This document shows, piece after piece, positions 22,132-33,759 of a stretch of 64,000 nucleotides of DNA. Below the pieces are notes generated by a model. It made no database searches. It was not told the DNA's origin and saw only the letters and a program-made list of their open reading frames with translations. Positions within the stretch are counted from its first letter, which is position 1; each line of letters starts with the position of its first letter. The translations under genes were made by a program, and so were the position numbers. The stretch is from the NCBI GenBank assembly GCA_004352715.1, contig SCFE01000003.1, positions 1,672,103-1,736,102 of the forward strand. The letters are read 5' to 3'. Origin of the DNA: Hofstenia miamia. Its lineage: Eukaryota; Xenacoelomorpha; Acoela.

Positions 22132-24360
22132 TATTTAAAATGGCTTAGCAACGTGATATAATATAATTAGACTACATTTAAAGTAGATTGATCTTAATTT
22201 TTATATAAGTTTGCATAATTGATGTTGTCACAGATCTTCAGTTTTTTCTAATTGTTGTAGGTATTTAATGTTAAAAGGATTTTCTGTGTAATATTTTTAT
22301 GGGTTGTAGCTTTACAAATTTTTAATTTCTGCTCATTTGTGGATTTAAATTGAATTTATTTTGTTTTTATAGTGTCACATTATTTCTCACAGATATACAA
22401 TTGTGATTGTCTAAAATATTTCTTAAAGGACAGTTCATTTATAATTTTATTGGACATTAAATTTAGGCGAGGTAATTATTAATTTACATGCATATCTGCA
22501 TAATTCTAATAAATTTGAATTGCACTATATATGTTTATGCAATTAATAAATGGTTGGAGATAACAAATTTTGTTTTTTGGGGTATTGAAAAAATTGTTTG
22601 AAAGTTAAATCTTCAGATAACATTGAATTTTAAAAAATTTATTAAATATGAGATTCTTCAATTGAATGATATTATAAAGAATATTTTTTGTTGATTGTTA
22701 TTAAGTTTAGCAACTCTATTTAATCCAAGGCGGCTGACAGTGTAATTATTAAAAATACACCTTCAACTGCGTTAAAGTAAAATATATGGTGATTTTCAAT
22801 TGTTAAATGTTTAGTAAGTGACAACTTTCAGTGGTTTTGAATAATGCAATGAAGATATTATGAATTTTTATACAATGGTATTATGATCGTAGAAATCCAT
22901 GTCAAATTTAAGATACAATAGAGCTATAATTAAGGAAGACTGGTGCATTGCATTAATTAATTAAATTTGATAATTATAGACTAGATAGGGTAAATATGCA
23001 CTACCGTATTTAAAAAAAATATTGAGAATGTATTACGAAGTAAATCATAAAAAATATTTTTAAATGATTTCTAGTAAATGTAAAATTTTATAATTTTTTA
23101 AAAACTATGTTAAGATTAAATCAGAGATTTACTTTTCAAATAGATGACTACAATTTAAAACAGACATTGTGTATATAAAATTGAAACGAAAATTCAAAAA
23201 TAACAGTAGCATTAATGCTATTAATTTGCAATAGCAGCTCTAGCTACGGAGTGAGCTAATATAATGCTCAATTGAGCAAAAATTCATATTTGGCTAACCA
23301 TTTATTATATTGTTCAGTTCTCTTAGTGATTTGATACTTTTAATAATATTTTATTTAATTAAATAATGGGATATTGTAAACAAACGGTTACCTTTTGGCA
23401 AAATTCTTTCTTTTTCTTATTTGAATAGTGCTTTCAATAAAGTTCAAAAAGATATTATTTAATAAATCATTCCTAAATTGCATAATTAAGAATCATATAT
23501 AAAAACACTAGATACGTGGAATGTATAAAAAATATTGGGGATTACATTTGCTTTCATTTATTCCAAAATTTGCAATAATGTTTAGTTAGGATATACTTAT
23601 TATAATTGGCTTAACTAACAACAATTGAAATATTTGTAAACATCAATTTCTGTAAATATTGACTTTTGTTTTGTGCATTGTGTAATATCTGCTTCTCCTT
23701 GCGAGGGGCTCCTAATTTACATGCAGAGACATTCTTAGCAGATCTATGTGTTTAAAAAAATATCAATGGTGGTTGCATATTAATAAATCGCCCTATAACC
23801 TAGGAACTTAGTGTAGGTTACAAGAACTAAAGAACGAAAAGACTTGTGACTGCTGACTCAATTTCAAATAACACCAGTACAGCAATGTAATGGCCTCTGG
23901 CCAACGCCATACAAGCGATCAATAATAATGTTTACTGTACAAATGAGTTTAATAAACCAATTCGATAGTGTTACTAATAGTTCCACAATACTTAATTTCT
24001 ACCTCACCTCGATCACCATGACGGTTGTTATTGTCCCCTACTGCCTTTTAGCTTCTGTTTGCTCACAATTCCTCTGCAATTTAATATATGTATGAAAATG
24101 ATGGGACTCTCACATATTTAATTTCTGACTAGCCATATCCCTAATCTCATTTGGATCTCATTTGGAGTGGTCCATGCAAGTAAACTCTCACATGGCAGTT
24201 TCAACGCTCATGCAGCACTCAGTAAACTATGTGGTCCTACAGATTAATTACAAAAAGAGCAGATGATATCAATGATGTATTAAATAAAATAAGAACGAAT
24301 ACTGCATAAAATTAATATTAAAATATAGCATTGAAGAAGCACTCTTTGTAAATTGAATCT
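22132..24360. other. AT-rich non-coding DNA with one dispersed repeat
   Basis: No gene is recognised. It contains the second copy of the dispersed repeat (23,367-23,681). The GC-richer stretch 23,690-24,250 differs in composition from its surroundings but I cannot assign it. Confidence 0.45.
23367..23681 (+). repeat. Dispersed direct repeat, copy 2
   Basis: Matches 20,401-20,732. Similarity begins at TGGGATATTGTAAAC and fades after TTTTGTGCATTGT. Confidence 0.8.
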
Positions 24361-24368
24361 GTGACGAG

Positions 24369-25583
24369 CAGTGGCGGCTCGTGCTTTCAAAAGCTAGGCA
24401 AGCAAATATTTTTAAGCAACCAAACTAGTATAAATAATAAACCATGAAAAATATATTTATATGTGAAATACCTGAGGGCGATTTTTTTCAAAAAGATATT
24501 TGTAATATTATTATTATAAAAATAAGATTAGTCCTGCAGTTCATTTAGTAAAACATTTTCAAGAAAAATTGCTAATAATTTCTTTAGTTTTTGTTCCTCT
24601 AATCAGTTCCTCTTGAATTTGTTTAAATTTGCTTTATTTTAGCTAAGGAAGTCGACAAATCATGCATTTCAAAATATCGAATACGAATTTTATTGATTTA
24701 CAATTGGAGCCATGCCAATGATAGCAAACTTGAGATTAATTACAAAGTTTTTCAAGATTGCGGAAATTAGAGTAGAAATTTAGAGCAGAATAGGCAGTTG
24801 AGGGCAATCACATTTAAATTGCTCAAAGTTTTTAAAATTTAATAATTCTATAAAACGGCATTGCATAGGGATGTGAAACTGGCATCCATTTGAGTGCATA
24901 TGCACATGACGCCAACTTATATCAAAATATGTCTTTCTTAAATTATCCAAGTTTCATTTGATTTTTGAAAAAATTGGTTGCATATTAGGAGAAAAAATTC
25001 GTCTTGCATTAACAATTCCTATAAATTTTCAACATTTCTGTCAAAGAAAAACAAATGGCTACAGTATTCTTATTTAAGAATTTGTACAAGGATAAAAAAT
25101 GCGAAAAAGTCATCCCAGATAGGAGCCTTGCTCAAATATATTCTGTTTCCGGCACTGCTTGAATAGAGCAATGTTTCTGATTGATATTTAAATAATATCA
25201 TTTTTACTTTTGGGTTATTGTATGGAACGAAAATATTTCGCCTGATTCTTTTACAACAACTGTGTTTCATCAATGCGAAGCAATGAACGGACTGCTTGAC
25301 TTGCTAGCTAAATCTTAGCGCAATGAGATGAGAAAAACGGATATAATTTAATCGTTTGAGCGAGAGTAGGTACAACATTAATGCGTCTGCTTATTGCTGT
25401 GGCGCAATCATTTAATTATTATAAAAGCAAATTGTAATGAATGTTGTTTTAACGCAAACTAAGTATTTACGATTTGTACAATTGTATAGATATAAATTCA
25501 TACAATTAAGAATGAAATTCATTTATTAAAGAATTATTGGGCAAGCACTGCTTGCCTTGCTTACACGCATGAGCCCGCCTATG
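24369..25583. mobile_element. hAT-type element, 1.2 kb, with 8-bp target duplication
   Basis: The left end CAGTGGCGGCTCGTGC pairs with the right end GCATGAGCCCGCCTATG (read inverted: CATAGGCGGGCTCATGC). Further in, both ends carry GGCAAGCA words. GTGACGAG flanks both sides (24,361-24,368 and 25,584-25,591). CAGTGGCGG-type ends and an 8-bp duplication fit the hAT superfamily. The interior has no intact frame and no transposase motif that I can recognise; short frames near 24,978-25,273 are not convincing. Confidence 0.88.
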
Positions 25584-25591
25584 GTGACGAG

Positions 25592-25994
25592 GATTAATTA
25601 ACTCACAAAAGCATGGCGACTGCAATGAATAATTATTGAGAAATAACACTTTCTACTGGTGAGTAAACAATACGCAATAACTAAGCTTAATTCACACTAA
25701 CTAAGGTTAATGATCCCATTCACAAATCAGTTTTCGTATTTATAGTAAAAGTAATATTTTACCTCTTTTTCTAATTCAATTTCCTTCTCTTTCTTTTACA
25801 ATTGTCAAAACAAAATAATATGCACACTGTGACAAAAATATTAATTTCACATTTACAATAATATTATCTCAGTAATATGATTAACTTAACTTTTGCTCTT
25901 AAGCCAAAAAGCCTTAACTAAAATATTTAAAACTGATCAAAAGCTAAAACTAAAATTATGGTTTTAGCATAGTACTTACAGCTTCTCCAAAAAT
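25592..25994. other. Non-coding DNA, nothing recognised
   Basis: AT-rich sequence between the hAT element and the ORF3 fragment. It may be the 3' non-coding part of that gypsy fragment read on the minus strand, but no LTR boundary is seen. Confidence 0.4.
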
Positions 25995-26905
25995 TTATCT
26001 ATATGACTTATTAATCAGGCATTCTGCTAGTTTGTTGCTCCAAATTCTGATTCTCGCGAATTCAGTTTGCTTCATTTGTCTCATTACTGATTCCATCTCT
26101 GAGTTAGTTAAATTTTTGTATCTTATGTAAGTCGGCTCCTTCAAGTGACTGTTGGTTTCATATTTATTCCTTAAGGTGTGTTCCCACTATCGACTTTTAT
26201 CAGCAGATTTTAATCGAAAATGCAATTATTTTCGTTCACATTGGCGATTTTTCATCATCCGATTTTTTATCAGAAAAAGCGGAATTGGAAGAGTGTTCAG
26301 ACTATCGATTTTTTATCAGATGATAAATTATCATCTTTTGATTGACAGTAAGAAAAACAACAACATCTGTTTATGGATTGGTTTGTATTGGAATGTAAAC
26401 AATGTTTGCATATTTTGAAGTTAAAATATTTCAACGACAATAATTTACGTTTTGGAAGTCTGTTTCCTACTTGAGAAGTAAACAATTAGTTTCAAGTAGC
26501 TATTCGACTAGTTTTAGTACCATTCAGACTATCGACTTTTATCAGCTGATAAATTATCAGATGACAGTAATCTGGCTGTTTTGCCAAAAAATCGGATGGA
26601 GCGTTCAGACTATCGACATTTATCAGCTGATAAAAAAGCAGATAGAGCGTTCACACTATCGACTTTTATCACCGATTTCTTGACAGATGATAAAAGTCGA
26701 TGTGGGAACACACCTTTAGACTGTTAATTTTCATTGTGAATATGGCGTAGTGTTTCTCATACAGTTTGAAACCTTTTAATACAATCATTAATCTTAACAT
26801 TGTGTCCATATCACTTTGGTGTGTGTCTTCTTTTTTCAATTGTGTTTCTGGGTAAAAGTGTGCAAGCATGTCTCATAGAGACATCCCTGGTGATACTTGA
26901 TCAAT
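25995..26905 (-). pseudogene. ORF3 C-terminal fragment of family 2, split by a MITE
   Basis: On the minus strand the frame runs 26,905-26,719, is cut by the MITE at 26,174-26,715, and resumes at 26,170 down to a stop at 25,995. Joined across the MITE and one TTA, it is open for about 100 codons apart from one stop near 26,868. It contains MLAHFYPET, LMIVLKGFKLYE, FTMKIN and IWSNKLAECLI. These align in order with family 1 ORF3 at 13,690-14,040 (FLHFYLDT, LMIALKGLCLYE, FTQKLN, SWDDVLAVEMI). It directly abuts plus-strand family 2 gag-pol at about 26,905, so a rearrangement junction lies there. Confidence 0.75.
26174..26715. mobile_element. PIF/Harbinger-type MITE inserted in ORF3 fragment
   Basis: Terminal inverted repeats start AGGTGTGTTCCCAC and end GTGGGAACACACCT, continued by ATCGACTTTTATC on both sides. 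The flanks are TTA at 26,171-26,173 and 26,716-26,718, the 3-bp duplication typical of PIF/Harbinger. The interior holds several degenerate copies of the subterminal word (TTCAGACTATCGACTTTTATC near 26,300, 26,525, 26,600 and 26,650), so it seems to have grown by internal duplication of its ends. Confidence 0.88.
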
Positions 26906-26930
26906 AAGAGTAAAACTAAAAGACGGAACT

Positions 26931-27125
26931 GTGAAGAAAATCAGAAGAAAAGATCTAAAATGGCATAACTGTGGAAATAAAGGGCACCTCAGAAAAGATT
27001 ATAAAAAACATATTAACATAATCAAGAGTGACAAAATCAACTTTGAGGAAGACCTAACTGAAAATGAGGAAAACCTCACCAAGGAGGATGAAGATGAACA
27101 ACAAACTGAAGATTTAAACTACTAA
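26931..27125 (+). pseudogene. Gag nucleocapsid end, family 2 copy A
   Basis: A 64-codon frame carries a damaged zinc knuckle: WHNCGNKGHLRKDY, where the first and last cysteines are Trp and Tyr. Copy B at 33,640 keeps the first Cys (KCHNCGNKGHF). An acidic tail (NEENLTKEDEDEQQ) follows, as in the third copy. Confidence 0.75.
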
Positions 27126-27700
27126 GAGCCGCTCTGCCTTGTGAAAACAATGCACAGGTTCTAATCATAACAAATTTACTAAAAACAAATACAATTACAG
27201 TTGCAGTTAATGGTATAATGGTCAAAGCAATTGCAGATAGTGGAGCAGTAATTTCTGTACTAACAGACAAATGTGCAACAAAACTTGGATTTACCAGAAA
27301 ACATCTAGAAGATGAGAAACATAAACTAATTAACCCCTCAGGCGACTATATTGATACCAAAGGTACACTTGAAGACATACCAATCAGAATTGCAAACACC
27401 ACATTTCAATAAATGTTCATTGTGATTGACACCAAAAGGAACCCCTGCTGTACAAAATGATTTCCTTACAAAAACAGATATATCATAGATTACACAACAA
27501 AAACAATAAAAGTACAAGAAGAGATAATTATAATGGAAGACAAAGAACATCACAACAAAATGTTAAGATTCAAACTAAGTGAATATGTTAAACTTCAGCT
27601 AACAACAAGAAAATGTATGATTTTGAAAACCAAAGAAAAAATAATGACTGAAATCATGATATATTAACAAACAGGCATTAATACTAAAAAACTATCACTA
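27126..27700 (+). pseudogene. Protease and PR-RT linker, family 2 copy A
   Basis: NNAQVLIITNLLKTN leads into MVKAIADSGAVISVL, a retropepsin active site with DSG intact, then TKLGFTRKHLEDE and TKGTLEDIPIRIA. A stop (TAA) follows TTFQ near 27,410, and the linker (LQLTTRKCMILKTK, CAMKQGKSMIPILNATNW) is broken by further stops. Copies B and C read IDTG at the active site. Confidence 0.8.
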
Positions 27701-27939
27701 CCATCAAGTTTGTGTGCTATGAAACAAGGCAAAAGCATGATTCCTATATTAAATGCAACAAATTGGATAATGAACATAAAAACAAAAAATGTCATAATTT
27801 ACTGGAAAAGATTAAGATCTGAGAAACAAACTATCAAAAAATGATCAACATAATCTACCAAAAAGATAACAAAGACTGCCAGATACCAGAGATAAACAAT
27901 GGTGAATACCAGCACCTAAGCAAACTCAAAAAGTAAAAA

Positions 27940-28600
27940 TTAGTGAACACATTAAGAAAAAAACGAGAAAATCTTCAACTTTCAAGAAATCAGTGTAGGG
28001 AAAGCTGTAGGAGAAACTCATAAAATTGTTACAACAACAAAAGAGCCAATACAACTACCAAACAGGTACTGATGGAGCCAGAAGACATTGAGAAAACTGC
28101 ATTTATAACACCATACAGCCTATTTGAGTGGATGCACATGGAATTCAGACTATGCAACATGCCTGCAACTTTCCACTGCTATGTCACCAAAGTGTTGAAA
28201 CACAACAAATAGAAGATAGAAGACAGGGTATACACATACATTGACAATATACTAATAGCAATTGATAAAGTGCAGTAGCACATTGAAAAATTAGACAGAA
28301 TGTTAGCCATTCTATACAACATGGGACTAAGATTAAATGGCAACAAATGCAAGATCCTCAAAACACAAGTTGTTTTCTTGGGAAGACAAATACAACAATG
28401 AAAAATCAAAATGAAAAACAATGCTAAAGTCATGGTACAAAACATTCAAAGTAAAAAACCAAAGAAGATCTTTAAAGAATAAATGGCTTCATAAAATATT
28501 ATGGATCATTTATACTGAATGTAGCACAGAAAACAAATAAGATGACAGTACTAATGAAAAAATCAGTAATATTTAAATGGGCATGGAAAGAGCAAGAGCA
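27940..28600 (+). pseudogene. Reverse transcriptase remnant with internal deletion and YIDN, copy A
   Basis: The RT start is recognisable (HKIVTTTKEPIQLPNR near 28,020-28,065) but jumps at once to KTAFITPYSLFEW..MEFRLCNMPATF. The fingers and the palm motif with the first catalytic Asp, roughly 90-100 residues, are therefore deleted. The YxDD box reads YIDN (28,237-28,248), with Asn for the second Asp. A TAG interrupts the frame three codons after IAIDKVQ. The thumb follows (GFIKYYGSFI, 28,480-28,510). Reverse transcriptase copies element RNA into DNA; this one cannot. Confidence 0.85.
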
Positions 28601-29190
28601 ATTAGGTAATGTAAAAAAATTTGGATCAACTAAACTTGAAATGCTCACATTAGTAGATTGCATAAAGAAGTTCAGATATTTCTTAATGGATTAAAGCTGT
28701 CAAGTAAGAACTGACAACAGCAGCCTTGCATGGTTAAAAAAATCTTGGATGATAAGTCCTCAATAGTCTCAAGGTGGATAGAGTATTTAATTGAATTCAA
28801 ATTTACAATAGAACACCATAAAGGAACTCTACACAAAAATGGTGACTTTTGGACATTTCTACCAGAATACTAGGGAGACACAGAAAAATTTAATGGAGAA
28901 AAGAAAACATTTGAATTCTTACCACACAATGAATATGAGATAAAAGCTAACAAGAAAGGAAAACCAATAATGCCAATAGCCATAAAAGAAGAGATAACAG
29001 AAGTGGAGATTATTGACAAACAGAATACAGATGCAATTTTGCAAGAGATAATCACCAAAATACAAGACAACAAAATAAAATTTGAAAAAATTGCTGAAAG
29101 TTACTTCCAAAGATATAAATGGAGAGTAAACAAACATAGATTGCTATATGTTGAAGGAAAATCACTTAGGATAGTGATAGCTTAATATTA
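28601..29190 (+). pseudogene. RNase H remnant and spacer, copy A
   Basis: RNase H is reduced to STKLEMLTLVDCIKKFRYFL, VRTDNSSLAWLKK and, after a frameshift, SRWIEYLIEFKFTIEHHKGTLH. The first catalytic block is deleted between EQLGN and VKKF near 28,610. A long spacer with a Lys/Glu-rich composition (ITEVEIIDKQNTDAILQEII, 28,990-29,050) leads to the integrase N-terminus. Confidence 0.75.
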
Positions 29191-29868
29191 TAAATGAGAA
29201 CTTGTGAGAAAGATACATATCAGAATCATACAAACCAAAATGACATTCAATGCAAGGTTCATAATGATATCAGTCAGGAAAACAGTAGGAGACATTATTA
29301 ATAAATGCACAACTTGTCTACTTGACTATAAACATCATTTCCTTAAACAAACACCACTGTTAGAAAAAATAATAGCAACATCACCAAATTAAATAGTCCA
29401 TGTAGACCTAGAAAACTTGTCATGGGATGATGAGGGCTACCAATACATACTAGTCATAGTGGACAATTTTACTAAGTACACATGCATGATACCCCTAGAT
29501 TCAACAACAGTGAAAACAATTGCAGACAAAATAATGAAGGAGTGGATCCCAAAGTTTGATCCAATGGAAACAATCATATCTGATCACAGAGTACAATTTG
29601 AAAGCAAGTTATTCAAAGAATTACAAAACTAATTGAGATATTAAATGAGAAAACATCAGCATACCACCCACAAGTGAATGGAGCTGTAGAGAGATTGAAT
29701 AGAGCTATGATAAAATTAATAAGAGTAATGACATCTAGAATCAGCAGAAGAGATTGGAGAGAAGTACTAGAAATTTTACAGTATTTTTATAATACATCAG
29801 TACACTCCACCACAGGCATAACACCATAAAAGTGATGTATGGCAGAGAAGCCACAACACCAGTCTCAA
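29191..29868 (+). pseudogene. Integrase of family 2, copy A
   Basis: The zinc region is partly kept (DIINKCTTCLLDYKHH). The core has Asp 1 in VHVDLENLSWDDEG and Asp 2 in IISDHRVQFE. After a stop at 29,632 the Glu block reads HPQVNGAVERLNRAM in another frame, so all three catalytic residues survive. WREVLEILQYFYNTSVHSTTGITP and MYGREATTPVSM end the copy. Stops at 29,390 and 29,632 and a frameshift make it non-functional as read. Confidence 0.85.
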
Positions 29869-30366
29869 TGAATTACAACTATTAATTCTGAATAATGAAA
29901 CTGAAAATAACCATGTAGAAAAAACTCAAAAAGAGGTAGGCAGAACAACAATAGGAGATACAGAAAACTTATGTAAAACAGATCTGCCCAAAAATAGAGA
30001 ATTTTTTAAAAACAAACCACCTGAAATGGAGGAAGAATTCGTCCAAAAATTAGTAGACAATAAAAAAATAAGTCAAACAAAAATACAAACCCAAAACAGA
30101 GATGAAACTAATGTTCAATGAATCTACATTGTTAGAAATGAACAATAACAAAGCACCATTATGCAAAGCCATCCTTCCTAAATTCACAAAAAGAATAGGC
30201 AACTATTCACCAACATTCACAGAGTGGCTCCAAATATTTGAAATGAACATGAAGGAAAACAAAGTGACCCAAACAGCAGCAGTAAGTTTCCCACTATACC
30301 TGAGTGGAGCAGCATACCAATACTATTTGGTACTCAATACAAAGACAAAAATAGACTATAAGATTT
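29869..30366 (+). pseudogene. gag fragment of family 2 (coiled coil and capsid N-terminus)
   Basis: ELQLLILNNETENNHVEKT and the following acidic/basic stretch match 53,327-53,580. After a frameshift, a capsid frame starts at 30,102: LCKAILPKFTKRIGNYSP, TFTEWLQIFEMNMKENKV and YLSGAAYQYYLVLNTKTK. It ends at an inversion point at 30,366, where gag continues on the opposite strand. The joint to integrase upstream falls at AATG, shared by both partners. Confidence 0.85.
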
Positions 30367-31687
30367 AGTTATCACTAATTTTTCATTAATTCTTGCATTA
30401 TTTTCCATCATTATTTGTATCACAAGTCCTTTCCTGATCATTTTGTCTAAGGAATCTTCCACATCACATTTAATTTGAAATTGTTGATGTATTGATTCTG
30501 GTAACCCCTTACAAATGTGTGAGAATAAGTCATACTTTGAGTACGTTTTTTCTCTAGAGCTCAGTTTGAGTAACCTCTCCACTTGTGACATATAGTTTCT
30601 TAAGTCATCTCTGTTATTCATTTTTGTTCCATTTAGTAACATTTGATATTGACTTTTGAAGCTTTTGTTGCTTAGTATTGTTGATACTCTCCTATTAGTT
30701 TTTTGTAATTTGTCTTTGTTTGAATGTCTAGTACCAGATAATGTTGGTATGCTGCTCTGCTCAAATACAGCAGAAATCTTGCAGCCGCTTGTTGTTGGGT
30801 TACTTTTCTCTCTCTCATACTCATTTCAAAGATTTGTAGCCACTTGTCAAATGTAGGTGAGTAGTTATCAATTCGTCTTGAAATCTTGGGCAATATTGCC
30901 TTGCATACAGATGTATTGTTATCTTTGTCTTCCACAAATATTGTATTTTCAAATGTAGGTTTTTTTTCTATTGGTTTCATTCAATTTTCTTGTACCTGTT
31001 TTGTTATATTTGTTATGAGTTTTTCAATAAATTCTTCCTCATTTTTGCTTGATTTATATCTATCCATTTGCATGTCCCTATCAGGTATTGCATTATTTAA
31101 CTGTTGAGGCTTTTCAATTATTGTTTCTTCTTTGGTTTTTACTGTTTTGTCTCTTTTTTCTTCATCTCTTAATATCATCAATCATATTTCGTCTTTCAGG
31201 CTATCAATTTCTAATTGTTTATTCATGTTGTTTTCTTTAAGGTTGGTATTTTCTTTGTGTAATTCATTCATTAGACTTTGCAACCTTTCACTTTGAATTT
31301 TTGTTTCTTTGTTTGCTTCAATTAATTTCTCTATTTGTTTTTGAAACAAATTCTGTTGTTCAGTTAGCCTTATGCTTGTATCTTCTATAATTTCATTGAT
31401 GCATTTCTCATTTTCATTATTTGATACTTTGATTTCAAATATCCTTTGTGTCAACTGTTCTATGCATCTTGTTAATTCTTGTCTTAAAATTTTGTAATTT
31501 TCAATTATTCCTGTTAATTGAGCCATTGTAAGTTCAGTATTTGGCTGTACTGGCTGTAGCACTAATTCTTTCAGAGACAGTTCACTTTATGGGGACATTA
31601 TTGCTCCTTGCATTTCTGGGGTTTTTCTTGATGGGGGGTTTTTTGAAGTTTTGTTTTACTCCTAGTTTTCTTTTTTGAATTTACCAT
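30367..31687 (-). pseudogene. gag of a second family 2 element, minus strand
   Basis: The likely start is ATG at 31,687 (MVNSKKKTRSK). A long coiled coil follows at 31,562-31,182 (QLTQRIFEIKVSNNENEKC, LHKENTNLKENN), then a Lys/Glu-rich linker and a capsid domain at 30,980-30,672 (ILPKISRRIDNYSPTFDKW, YLSRAAYQHYLVLDIQTKT). The capsid C-terminus lies at 30,642-30,370 (YMSQVERLLKLSSREKTYSK, LFSHICKGLPESI). Few stops interrupt it, so it is the best preserved gag in the window. It is cut before the zinc knuckle by the inversion junction at 30,366/30,367. It lies in the right place downstream of a primer site and LTR on the same strand. Confidence 0.88.
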
Positions 31688-31879
31688 TATTATGTTTAGC
31701 TTTGAGTAATCCTTTGTTGGTTCTTTCCTGCTTTTTCATTATATTTGTTTCCCCTCTTCTTTCAATTTGTTCTTCCTTTATAGACTAAAACAATGTTCTT
31801 TGCACTGATTTTTTTTCTGGGTCTTTCCATTTTTCAATTTAGGATTTTCTTTAAATTTCCATCTTTTTACTCTTTTGCA

Positions 31880-31904
31880 TGTTGGGTGCTTGTCACAGTC
31901 ACCA
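31880..31904 (-). promoter_or_regulatory. Primer-binding site, family 2 minus-strand element
   Basis: Read on the minus strand, TGGTGACTGTGACAAGC follows the LTR end directly. TGGTGAC and GAC match the tRNA-Trp complement at the same places as the family 1 site; the central three bases again differ. Confidence 0.65.
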
Positions 31905-32764
31905 TGTAGAATCTTGCCAACATCAGATTTAACTTAATTTAGGATTTTGCTTAACATAATTCTGTTTCATTTAGTATCCAATGTATGACAGACTCCAATA
32001 CCTTTTGATTTCCATGTAAATGTTAACTGTATAACTTAATTAATAGGACATTACCTAGACCTAATACCTCCAGTAACTACTGTCAATTTAGATTGAGAGT
32101 AATAGATGGTGCACAGGGTATCAACCCAACCTGAAGCAATGCATTAGAGGATCCTTGGTCTTTGTGAATTAATCCAGCTTCACTTGGACAACATTGAAGG
32201 AAATACCAATGGTTGACTCAGTGCATGGAATGTTGTCTCAGAAAACAAGTGTGTGTACTGTGTTAATAATTTAGTGCATTGATTGTCCTTGTTATTGTTG
32301 TGGTTAAAATATAAGAAAACAGTAACACAACTGTGGTACTTTAGCTTACTATCTTTCCTTAATTGTAATAACCCTAAAGATATAATAGTACATGCTAGCC
32401 CTTTATACATGTGAACAATCAATGTGGTCAGTGATAAATAAATTTCATAACTTAGTCTGGAGTCAGATAATTTACTATTAGGCAATCAATCAAATAACCA
32501 AGAAAAATACAATCTAATAAACATGGCCTTTCTCATAAGGGTTAACCTAACAATAGTAATGACAATAATAATTGTTGAGTAATGAATGATAGGAAAGCTA
32601 TAACAAGTAAAACTCCCTATTCTTATACCTAACCTAAAAGCACATCAAGTTAATGACAACTACCAGCTGCACTGCACTTTTGAAAGGCTGTATGTTCTTG
32701 CTGTTCCAGACTTCCTTTAACTGCAGTTGAGGACCACCATCAGGATTACTCTAGTGCTTCTACA
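31905..32764 (-). repeat. 5' LTR of family 2 element, minus strand
   Basis: On the minus strand it begins TGTAGAAGCACT (32,764) and ends CAAGATTCTACA (31,905), 860 bp, the same TGTAGA/TCTACA terminal pair as family 1. It is followed on that strand by the primer site and gag. Partial similarity to the truncated LTR at 51,966-52,488 is visible (CAATCAAT.CA.TAAATT words). I find no second LTR for this copy. Confidence 0.75.
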
Positions 32765-33175
32765 GTTTAGCTTTCCATTTAATTTAATAAAATAACCTGA
32801 AAAAACAAAGAAGTAAATCCAATGAATTTCATTCATCATCAAATATATCAATTGCACTCTTTTCATACTTAGTAATATTAAACAATCAAACACTTGGCTA
32901 TTACCTGTCTAATCAATGTTGTTGCATATTTACTAATTTTCCCTCTTTTTTCTTTGTCTGCTGTTTTACACATGTCAGCATTAATTAGCTTTTGCTTTTC
33001 AGTCTTTTTCTATTTACCAAAAGTACTGCCAAGCAAATTAATATAGAAATACTGCTTTTATAATTTTACAAATAATATAATTAATAATAATCATATGTTT
33101 ACAATTAATTGCTATTTAACTTAAGTCTTAATTCTTTCCACTCCTTCTCTTATCTTGACCACACATGATTTTATT
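32765..33175. other. Non-coding DNA
   Basis: AT-rich stretch between the minus-strand LTR and the plus-strand family 2 copy B. Nothing recognised. Confidence 0.45.
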
Positions 33176-33700
33176 AGATTATGTTACAATAGTTAAATAC
33201 CTAACATATTAAAATGACAAGAGCTTCAAGAATCAATATAGAATGATCCTGAATAGGATGAAAATGAATAATTGCAAAAACTTGAGAAATTAAATGTTGC
33301 AAATGAAAAAGATAATCAAACTAATCTCAAGAGAACAAGCCTATTCTAAGTACAATCTTTTTTCCCACATTTGTAAGGGACTACCTGAACCATTGAAACA
33401 GTAATTTGAGAATAAGTGTGACACAGAAAACTCACTAGATCAAATGATGAGAAAAGGACTGGTGATACAAATAACTATGGAAAACAATGCCAAGGTAAAC
33501 AGAAGAGCAACACCAATAACAACCAACACAACTCAAAGGTTTGGAAACAAACCCAACCTACAAAAAACAGTAAATTAAGACAAACAGTATTAGTAAAACT
33601 AAAAGACAGAACTGTGAAGAAAATCAGAAGAAGATATCTAAAATGTCATAACTGTGGAAATAAAGGGCACTTTAGAAAATCTACTTTGAGGAAGACCTAA
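33176..33700 (+). pseudogene. gag C-terminus and zinc knuckle, family 2 copy B
   Basis: ISREQAYSKYNLFSHICKGL and MMRKGLVIQITMENNAKVN match the capsid C-terminus of the minus-strand gag. A zinc knuckle follows (KCHNCGNKGHFRKS, about 33,640-33,682) with the last Cys lost in a short deletion. The frame changes at least twice. The upstream boundary is approximate; coding similarity fades before 33,240. Confidence 0.7.
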
Positions 33701-33759
33701 CTGAAAATGAAGAAAACCTCACCAAGGAGGATGAAGATTAACAACAAACAGAAAATTAA

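Larger units (their letters stand above)
26906..29868 (+). mobile_element. Family 2 gypsy copy A: NC-PR-RT(deleted)-RNase H-IN, no LTRs
   Basis: A gag-pol segment lacks both LTRs. It begins abruptly at 26,906 after an inverted ORF3 fragment, and at 29,868 it jumps from integrase back into gag (29,869 onward) at the bases AATG. The domain order is that of family 1 and protein similarity to family 1 is high in integrase. It is almost base for base the inverse of 49,240-51,965. Confidence 0.88.

Noticed and set aside
28179-28445. An 88-codon minus-strand frame identical to one at 50,587-50,853 on the plus strand
   Set aside because: It looked conserved, but it is the antisense of the RT block in two near-identical copies; conservation follows from the duplication.
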